Part shown: in pieces, positions 56,700-64,000 of the stretch
Layout of the letters: every line of letters starts with the position of its first letter
How positions within the stretch are numbered: position 1 is the stretch's first letter
Origin: Cavia porcellus
Lineage: Eukaryota; Chordata; Mammalia; Rodentia; Caviidae
DNA length: 64,000 bases
Assembly (NCBI RefSeq): GCF_034190915.1
Contig: NW_026947489.1
Location: forward strand, 55,986,001 to 56,050,000
Direction: 5' to 3'
The notes under the pieces: model-generated
Told to the model about the DNA's origin: nothing
Database searches by the model: none
What the model saw: only the letters and a program-made list of their open reading frames with translations
Position numbers and translations under genes: made by a program

Positions 56700-57659
56700 C
56701 TGGGAAGGGAGAGCGTGTAAGCCTTTGGCTCTGGGCTGGGTGCACAGCCAGCCACTGAAATGGATACCTTGGCCTCATGAAGGTCCATCAGCCCAAGAGC
56801 CTGGTGGGAAGCCAAGGTGGTAGCAAACAGGGATTCCAGAGGGACAGAGGACATGGGCAGAGGACATGGTTCCATGGTACTGGATATCTGGGCAGCGTGG
56901 GAGGAGTGAGGTCCCAAGGCTAGGGCTGGGCCCTGGGGAAGCCCAAGCTGCTTGGGGGAGTCCTGTTTTCACTTTAAACATTGATGCCAGACAAAATTGG
57001 AACCCCAAGCTCCTGCAGACCTGCCCCCTTGTGCATAAGAATTTTAGTGAGTGCAAAGAAAATATTCCAGATACAAAAATCACTGAGGAAACACATGGTT
57101 CATCAGGAGTTACTGCAGAAGGCAAGAGACCTGCAGAGCTGTTTGAGTAAGACACAGGCCTCAGGGCTGAGCCTTCCTGTCCATGGGGGCCAAGCTGCCT
57201 GCACGGCTCACGTTGTGTCCTGTGTGTGAGACGGGGCCCAGGAAAACTCCATCCACCCAAGGGAGTGATTAGGGAGCTGCCCACTTGTCCAGGGCTGTGC
57301 ATCAGAAAGTAACCTAAAAGAAACCAGAGTGCTGTGTCCATGTGAACTCACGGCCCCAACACAGCTCAGACCCCTAAGCTGACACGCTCACTGAAAACCT
57401 GCCTGGAGCCATGGCAACCCTGGAGGCCCCAGCACAGAGCACTGCAAACCTGTCCCCTGCCCACCCATATCCCTACCACATAGGCCACAAGAGGCTCCCT
57501 CCAAACTAAAGCTAGATTAATGCCAGAGGAAAATATCAACCACAGGAGGAGTCAAACTGCAGTGCGAGTCAAAGACTTTACTCCCAAGAATTACAGCATA
57601 GTTCAAGTGACACAGTGACAGGTATACTAAAATCTTCAAAGAAAGGACAGGAACAGGAT

Positions 57660-58370
57660 CTTCAAAGCAACAATGGTAAATTATTTTTAAAAAGACAGAT
57701 TTGAAAAAGAACTAAATAGACTAGAAATGACATTAATAAAAATAAAAGGTGGAGCTTAATCCAGCCATATCATTTAAAAAAAAAAAAAGAAATGACATTA
57801 ATAGACTAGTAAAGCTGAAGAGAAAATTAGTGACTGAGAAGCTTGACCTGGGAAATAATCTAGAGTAAAGCATTGAGACATAAATAAAGAAGAATTAAGA
57901 GCCATGGAAGAGAACATGAAAGTTCTAATATATGATGATAGAGGGCTGGGGATTTAGCTCAGTGGTGTGAGCGCCTGCTTAGCAAGCACAAGGTTGTGAG
58001 TTCAATCCCTGGTACCAAACAGGAAACAAAAACACAAAAACACAGACAACATTCATGTGAAATGGAGTATCAACAAAGATGAAGAGAAAAATCTTAAAAT
58101 ATCAAAAACAACATTCAGACGGAAAGCAGATTTCCTTCTGCAATAAGGCCATCAGAGGATAAAAGAATATCTTTAAAATGCTAAAGAAAATATGTGTCAA
58201 CTCATTTTATAAGGCTATTATAATTTTGATTGTACAAACTAGAGGACAGTTTATGAAAAATATACAAAATAACCTTATTTATGAACATATATGCAAAGAT
58301 TCTAAGTTAAAGAATTACAAACTGAAGCCAGCAATGTATTTCCAAAAAGGGAAAAAGAGATTATAAACAA
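57660..58370 (+). mobile_element. Old HAL1/L1 ORF1-like fragment
   Basis: gaattaagagccatggaagagaaca, gatgaagagaaaaatcttaa and gctaaagaaaatatgtgtcaac follow the order of LINE ORF1 sequence. It is split by a younger ID and heavily mutated. Confidence 0.5.
57946..58022 (+). mobile_element. ID SINE, well preserved
   Basis: gggctggggatttagctcagtgg tgtgagcgcctgcttagcaagc … gttcaatccctggtacc. Confidence 0.9.
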
Positions 58371-58709
58371 GTTAGGTTTATCCTGAGAACTTAAGGATAA
58401 GATCACTTTAGAGAATATAGCAATATAACTCACAGAGTTACCAGATTAATGGCAAAGACAGTATCATTATTTTAAAGGTACACAAGTCCCTTTCTACTCT
58501 CCTACTTCTAGCACATTGGTGACTTAATGTGCAGAGATGTTTTCTAGGATGGAACATGTGAAAATGCTGGGCATAGTATAAAGACAAAAAGCATTTTAAG
58601 CATGGATGATCCACAAATAAAGTAGGGAAAGTAGAGGCCACAGACTGTAAGAATGCTGCATCTCCTATGGTGCATGGGAGGACATCTGATCTCCTGCTGC
58701 AATAGGCAG

Positions 58710-59098
58710 TGTTATGGCTTGTTTAAGTCGCTGCAAAGCCTCATGAGGTCAAGGGAGGTGGGCCTTTCTAGGGTGGCTGAGTCTAGTGTTCGTGATTGGT
58801 TCATTGTCTAGCACTGGGTTTGGTGGTGTGAGGGCTGCACAAGCCTCCTCCCCAGGGGGTGCTAAACCACACACAATATAGGTGAGGGAAGGAGGTGTGC
58901 TTTTCCCAGTTTTACCCAGTTAGCTCTTGTCCCTTGCAGCCACCATGAACAGTTACCCCTCAGCCATGCCAGCCTGCCTTGGAGCCAGCTGAGTATGGAC
59001 TGAAACCTCCAAAAACTGTAAGCTAAATAAACCTTTCCTTCCCTAATTTTGGGTGTTAGGTATTTTGTCTCAGCAACAAGAGAAAAGCAACCAAGACA
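58710..59098 (+). mobile_element. MaLR (ERVL) solo LTR with 5-bp target duplication
   Basis: A 389-bp unit starting TGTTATGGCTTG and ending CCAAGACA, flanked on both sides by ggcag (5-bp duplication, as expected for ERVL/MaLR). Internal marks: gaggtcaagggaggtgggcc, gtaagctaaataaacctttcc, tgtctcagcaacaagag. No coding remains. Confidence 0.82.
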
Positions 59099-59587
59099 GG
59101 CAGTGTACACACTGCCAGGGAGGCAGAGTGAAAAGCCTGGAGCTGGGCAGGCAGCAGGCTGTATCCTCTGTAAGCCATGGACAGCAAGTACAACATTCCC
59201 AGCAAACTAAGCTCATGGCAAGATGTGTGAGTGGAAGGAAGCTGCCTTGCCTGGCCTTAGCCCTAGGCTGAGCAGGGAGAGGAACACCACCACCCTTCCG
59301 GGAAGGTGACACCTATGGACCAGCACTCTAGGATGTCTGCTGCCAGGCCTCACAGAGCCAATGTGGGCAAGACTGAAGATGGAGTCCCAGGTCTGTAAAG
59401 GCACAAGGTGCCCAGCAGGGGTACACACATCCTCTGTGTAGGGGTGGGGTGGGGGGACAATCTATAAGCTTCTAGATGATGAGGTGCTCACAATTGCAAA
59501 AGGCAGTGTCCCTTGGCAAACCAGTTACCTGCAAGTCAGATAGTAAACTGCAGAATATGTTCCACAAATCCTTTATACATTTCATAG

Positions 59588-59980
59588 AGAATACAGATAT
59601 TCTTTATTTAATGACTTTCCTATTTAATAACTCTTTAGACTTCGGACCTGTCCTTTTTTTGTACAGGTCTATACACCTTGTTGATAGAACCTTGATATCT
59701 GTTTTGTACAGCAAACCTTGTTTGCACAGTGCTGTAATTTTTACTGATTGTCCTGGACTGTACAGTACTGTAGTTTTATGTTGCTATATATTACAGTACT
59801 GCATGTTAAGTTATGCAAACAAAAGCAAAAGGATCGATTTAGAAATTTCTTAGACCATTTTTTTGTTCTGAATACTGCAATGTACATACTTATGTACAAT
59901 TCCTCATTGAGTGAACAATTCATTTGATGACTTGGTTGCAGGACGTAGCTTGGTCATTGAAACAAGAAGTATCTGCATAA
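59588..59980. mobile_element. Tigger-like DNA transposon (MITE type)
   Basis: One end cagatattctttatttaatgac and the other gcttggtcattgaaacaagaagtatctg are diverged inverted repeats of Tigger/pogo type. The inside is rich in gtacagtactgta-type palindromes. Non-coding. Confidence 0.5.
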
Positions 59981-61711
59981 CATTTAACATACTTAAAGAA
60001 ATAAAATTTATTATTATTTGATAAATAAGATTTATAATTAATAAAATTTATGATTTGAGATTATCAAAACTGGTAAAATTTTGAAAACAATTTTAGAACT
60101 GTAAGATAAAGTAACTGAAATTCAAAACTCCAATCTGGTTAAACATTAGAGTGGAAAGAAATGAATAGAGAATGGTGAACTTACTAAAAGATCAGGAGAA
60201 ATTATTCAGATCTCAGCATAGAGACAGAGCTGAAAAATACATGAAGAGAGGTTCTAGGTTATTGGGGCTAACATGAAAACATTTTCAAATAATTGACTGA
60301 AGAGAAAGAGGCAAAGCAACCAAAGAGAAAACGCTGCTAATTTCTTCAAAGAGGTGGAGAAGATCAGTGATGGAAAAGACAGAAGCAGCAGTAAGACTGC
60401 AAATCCCAAAGACAGCGCAGGCAGAGGATGCGGGCAGAGGATGCGGGCAAATCCCCCATGAAGAGCGCTCAGCAGACTGCTGGCCGACCTCAGCGATTGG
60501 AAAGAAGGGCAAATTATCTTCCTCACCAGGATAAAAAGGATAAGTGAAACTAGATTTCTCCCTTGCAAATACAGGGATGGAATAAAGATATTTTGAGACA
60601 CGAATTCATGTAAATACTACATTTAAACTCATTTTCATCTGGCCCCTAAGTAACTTCTAAAGCAGGCAGGTCCAACTCTCAGCCCATGGGTGCGTGTGGC
60701 TCTGGGCAGCCAGTAATGTGAAGGTTGTAAATTTTTACACCATTATGGGCGTTTCCACAGTGCTGTTCATGATTGGACTGTGTGTGCCTGAGCACCATCT
60801 TGCTAGGTAACACCAGGAGGGGTGCAGGGCATTGCTAACTCTGCCTCTTGTGTCCAACGGTCACAACTCCAGTCAAACTGACCTTGTATGTCTGATTGTT
60901 GGGGACCACAAATTGACTATTTCATACTTCCCTCAGGGATAAATGGAGGCATGGGATTATTAGTACCACCCATTTGAGATTTCCCATTAACTCTTTAGGG
61001 ATGGGCTACCCACAAGATAAAAATAAAACCACCAAATTCAAAACACACTCCAGGCCAAGATCCTTTTTAGCGTAAGATCATTTACGCCCTCTTGGGCATC
61101 CCAAGATTATACTGGTCTGAGTTTCCCCCAACTCTTGAAGCCTCAGCTGGCCCCGCCTATCACTGTGTACACCCAAAAAATACTGGCTGCCTGGAAGTGT
61201 CACTCTTTGTCCATCTGGAGATGGACAAAGTGGCTTCCCAGTCACTCATCATGTATTATTAAATTTGTCTGTTGTTTCTTACTTTATCTTGTTGCTTGTT
61301 TGATACAGGCAATTGGGGATCATGGCCAAGTCCTTATTTCAGATGTCACAAACACACTTGCAACTTGGCATGTGGATAACCTGGTGATTATCAACAATAG
61401 TACCTCAAGTCACCTATGTGTGTGAGTGCTTGCGAAGATGGGCAGTGGTTACCAAGCAGACTTGTAAGTTTTCTGCTTGGTGCTGTTGATTTATTTTGCC
61501 CTGGAGGTTTTTAGTCTTAGTGGTCTTAGCCTTAGGAGGTAGGAGAGGATAGCCACCCTAGTGGATAATGGTGTATCCCAAAGAGCAAAAATCCCAAGCC
61601 TCTGTTCATCCCTTAGGGAAGTATATAAAACTAGCCACTGTGAACTCAAGTGGTTCCCAACAGTGCAACCCCACCACCCTGTCAATACTTTCACAGAAAT
61701 AAAAAACCATT

Positions 61712-61832
61712 AGCTGGGTATGGTGGTACACATTTATAATCTTAGCACTCTGGGAAGTTGAGGCAGGAGGACTGCAAGCTCAAGCCCAGCCTGGATAACT
61801 TCAGGTCTTAGTGAAAGCATGTCTCAAACAAC
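61712..61832 (+). mobile_element. B1 SINE
   Basis: agctgggtatggtggtacac … gttgaggcaggaggactgc … agtgaaagcatgtctc. Confidence 0.8.
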
Positions 61833-61895
61833 CACCACCAAAAACACCAAAACCGAAAAAAACTCACTTAAGATTTTAAAAAGACAAAGAAAGGT

Positions 61896-61898
<3 letters not shown>

Positions 61899-61934
<36 letters not shown>
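61899..61934. repeat. (GT)n microsatellite
   Basis: GT repeat of about 18 units. Confidence 0.97.
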
Positions 61935-61940
<6 letters not shown>

Positions 61941-62339
61941 CACCATGCTACACAGAATATCGGGCAGAAAGATAAAAAGTCTAAATTTTTATACTAATAA
62001 CAGTTTCCTGAGAGAGGACAGGGAGGAGTAGATAGGCCTGCCCTCCTGCAGGGCAATTTTGACACTTTTCTCTATAACTGATAAATCCAGCCAATGAAAG
62101 CTTATTGGAAACCCAAATAACACCATCAACAAACCTCATCAAGTGAACAAAAGAAGCCAAACACAAAGAACACATTTGTTCCTAGTCACAAAGAATAGGA
62201 AGGAAAAGCAAATACTTTCTAGGTTACAAAACAAAGCCCAATAAATGTTAAGATTAGCTTTTTATTATTTCCTTTCCTAACTATACCACAGGTAAGTTAG
62301 AAATCACAACTCCTCATATGTACTAAAATTAAAAAATAT

Positions 62340-62422
62340 AGGGGCTGGGGATTTAGCTCAGTGGCATAGCACCTGCCTGGCAAGTGTGAAGTCCTGAGTT
62401 CGATCCCCAGTACCAAAAATCA
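62340..62422 (+). mobile_element. ID SINE, well preserved
   Basis: ggggctggggatttagctcagtggcata gcacctgcctgg … gagttcgatccccagtacc, with an (AAATAAAT)-like tail. Confidence 0.9.
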
Positions 62423-62467
62423 AATAAATAAATAAGAAATAAAAACATATATTACTTTCTAAATAAT

Positions 62468-62595
62468 CTGAGAGTATCACTTGGGAGGCTGAAGCAGGAG
62501 GATATTTGTAAGTTTGATACCAGCTGGGGCTACAAAGTGAGCTCAAGGCGAGTCAAAACTGCATAGTGAGACCCTGTCTCAAAAAGAGAGAGAGA
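62468..62595 (+). mobile_element. B1 SINE, 5' truncated
   Basis: cttgggaggctgaagcaggagg … ggctacaaagtgagctcaagg … catagtgagaccctgtctc. Confidence 0.82.
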
Positions 62596-62756
62596 AACGA
62601 TAATAATAAAAATTAAAGAATAAGTAAAATAAACCTGAGAGTCTAAGGAAAAGTCACAATGAAAATTAGAAGATACTAATGTTGATGAGAACAGTATCAG
62701 AATGTGTGAACCGCAGCTACACTGGTACCTACAGGAAACTATGTATGAATTACTGT

Positions 62757-62876
62757 CTTGTTGGAACAGGGTTTCACTCTGCAGTTCAGCTGGTCCTGAA
62801 CGCACTAGGTAGCCCAGGCTGGCCTCAAGCTCACAGCTCCTGAGTGCTGGGATTACAGGCATGCGCCACCTTTCCC
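62757..62876 (-). mobile_element. B1 SINE
   Basis: cttgttggaacagggtttcac … gtagcccaggctggcctc … gattacaggcatgcgccac. Confidence 0.82.
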
Positions 62877-62929
62877 AGCCAGAAGAAACTATATAGCCCC
62901 TAATGTTTTTACTGAAGAGAAGACATTCA

Positions 62930-63690
62930 AAATTGAGCTAAGACATCATGGCAAGGTGTTAGAAAAGAAATGACATCAATAACAGAATCCCTTAACAAAG
63001 TAGAAGGAAATAATGAATATCTGACTACAAGAGAAAACAAAGATTGGATGGAAAAAGAACCAAGGTGGTTAATTGCAGAGAATATTAAGCTGATTCACCT
63101 CTAGGCAGGGAATGAAGTGGATGTAGTGGAGATTAACAAGACAAGATGCTCTGAATGCTATTCCAAGGAATCTGAAAACTCCGGGGAGAAGGACCAGTTC
63201 TTAGACCCCTACGACATGCCAAAACTGACTAAAGAAGGACTAGAAGATGCAAAGGGTCTTCACTGCAATCAAAGTAGTGGTCAGAACCTGCTTGAGGACA
63301 ATTCCAGGTCTGGTGGCTCCACTGACCTTTTCCAGTGAACATTCAAGGAGCAGCTGATTTCAGCCTTACACCTAACTGCAGAAATCAAAGCACAGGGAAT
63401 ACACAGTGGCTTATCCCCTTAACACCAAAGCCAGACAAAGATAGTGCAAGAAGGAAAATGTAGGCTTGTGTCACTCATGAACAATGACCTGAGTGTCTGT
63501 CTGAAATAATTTGATCAGCATAATAAACCTGGCAGTACACATAAAAGACTATGGCTCACACAGGTTTATTTCAAGGATTGCAAGGTTGATGTGACACTGG
63601 AAAACAAAATTTACCATATTAACAGAGTAAAGCAGAGAAGGGAAAAAAATCGTATCTATAGATTAAAAAAAAATATTATGAAATTCCAAT
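62930..63690 (+). mobile_element. L1 LINE fragment (ORF2, reverse transcriptase region), old
   Basis: gaccagttcttagacccctacgacatgccaaaac, ccaggtctggtggctccactg, aaagccagacaaagatagtgc, aaggattgcaaggttgatgtg align in order with L1 ORF2. The short open frame at 63117-63338 is part of it. Confidence 0.72.
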
Positions 63691-63825
63691 TTCCTTTTGG
63701 AAATATTTGCCCAAAAATGTGGGAGGCTGCTTCAGCCTGAGAAAATGATTTAAAAATAAATATATTAGTAAATGTATTCTGAGTATGAAATGTTAAGAAA
63801 TATTCTCTTAAAAATCACAAACCAA

Positions 63826-64000
63826 ACCCGGGCGTGGTGGCTCATGCTTGTAATCCCAGCACTTAGGAGGCTGAGGCAGGACGATCGTTGCAAGTTTGAG
63901 ACCAGCCTGGGCTATAAAGTGAGCTCAAGGCCAGCCCAAACTGCATAGTGAGATCCTGTCTCAAAAAAAGACAAAAAAAAAAAAAAAAAAAAAAAAAAAA
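63826..64000 (+). mobile_element. B1 SINE, near-consensus, running off the window
   Basis: Very well preserved: cgggcgtggtggctcatgc … ggaggctgaggcaggacgatc … ccagcccaaactgcatagtg agatcctgtctc and a poly-A tail to the last base. Confidence 0.92.

Larger units (their letters stand above)
56700..64000 (-). other. ZNF746: ZNF746 upstream intron (partial)
   Basis: Over 7.3 kb without a ZNF746 exon; the KRAB exons were looked for and not found. Unique parts: 56.7-57.6 and 59.1-59.58 kb. 60.09-60.62 kb looks like old L1/HAL1 debris. 60.64-61.70 kb contains unclassified LTR- or DNA-transposon-like sequence with no intact frame. Confidence 0.7.

Noticed and set aside
57946..58022. tRNA-like sequence (and the other ID copies)
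   Set aside because: Box A/B-like promoter of a tRNA-derived SINE with an A-tail and many copies; not a functional tRNA gene.
60897..61310. Possible LTR from tgttggggacc to tttgataca
   Set aside because: The ends look LTR-like and a poly(A)-type region is present, but no matching target duplication was found and the family is not recognised. Left as unclassified.
63117..63338. 73-codon frame that looks like a small acidic protein
   Set aside because: It lines up with a decayed L1 ORF2 in the same orientation as the surrounding L1 sequence.
56700..64000. Search for ZNF746 KRAB-A, KRAB-B and coiled-coil exons
   Set aside because: No DYAISKP-, [10 protein letters not shown] or LEGRTG-type coding sequence seen on the minus strand, so these exons are taken to lie outside the window.

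Overview
This is a 64 kb piece of a mammalian, rodent-type nuclear genome. The evidence is spliced KRAB zinc-finger genes with GT-AG introns, a CpG-island promoter, and dense SINEs. The SINEs are B1 (7SL-derived), ID (tRNA-derived) and dimeric B1-dID elements. B1-dID dimers are known from squirrel-, dormouse-, beaver- and gopher-related rodents. The particular ID form, with its GGTACC end and 'gctggggatttagctcagtggcata' type head, suggests a beaver or gopher-like (Castorimorpha) genome. That species call is inference.

Two genes are present, both on the minus strand and in tandem. ZNF777 is complete. Its CpG-island promoter and first exon lie near 37.1-37.5 kb, the N-terminal/coiled-coil (DUF3669, HUB-like) exon at 32.3-33.1 kb, KRAB-A at 30.5 kb, a KRAB-B-position exon at 28.5 kb, an acidic exon at 14.5 kb and the terminal nine-finger exon at 9.8-11.05 kb. 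Its likely poly(A) signal is at 9.6 kb. The joined reading frame is 840 codons from the usual methionine. An in-frame MAEA-type first exon would add 13 residues. ZNF746 (PARIS) enters from the right edge. Only its last three coding exons are inside (56.5-56.7, 55.96-56.09 and 53.84-54.99 kb), followed by a long 3' UTR with a poly(A) signal near 52.36 kb. Its first exon, coiled coil and KRAB exons must lie beyond 64 kb.

Regions: 1-9.6 kb is intergenic DNA downstream of ZNF777. It has an orphan GC-rich patch with a strong CTCF-like site (1.65-2.05 kb). 9.6-37.5 kb is ZNF777 with repeat-filled introns, including an ERV2-like solo LTR with a 6 bp target duplication, L1 pieces and many SINEs. 37.5-52.3 kb is intergenic and consists of nested repeats. 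Its most striking element is a 2.6 kb LINE flanked by a 15 bp target-site duplication. That element keeps an ORF1 but has lost nearly all of ORF2, and it ends in about 140 bp tandem repeats (HAL1-like). 52.3-64 kb is the 3' half of ZNF746, with a MaLR solo LTR, Tigger-like DNA transposons and L1/HAL1 debris in the large upstream intron.

The two proteins are paralogues in the ancient KRAB zinc-finger cluster that sits on human 7q36. Both are nuclear sequence-specific regulators, predicted mainly repressive. They share the exon plan: MAEA exon, coiled coil, KRAB-A, KRAB-B position, SUMO-motif exons, zinc fingers. I found no bacterial-type operon, CRISPR array or functional RNA gene. The unusual observations concern protein N-terminus choice, repeat-driven protein sequence change, SUMO-motif exon duplication and transposon structure.
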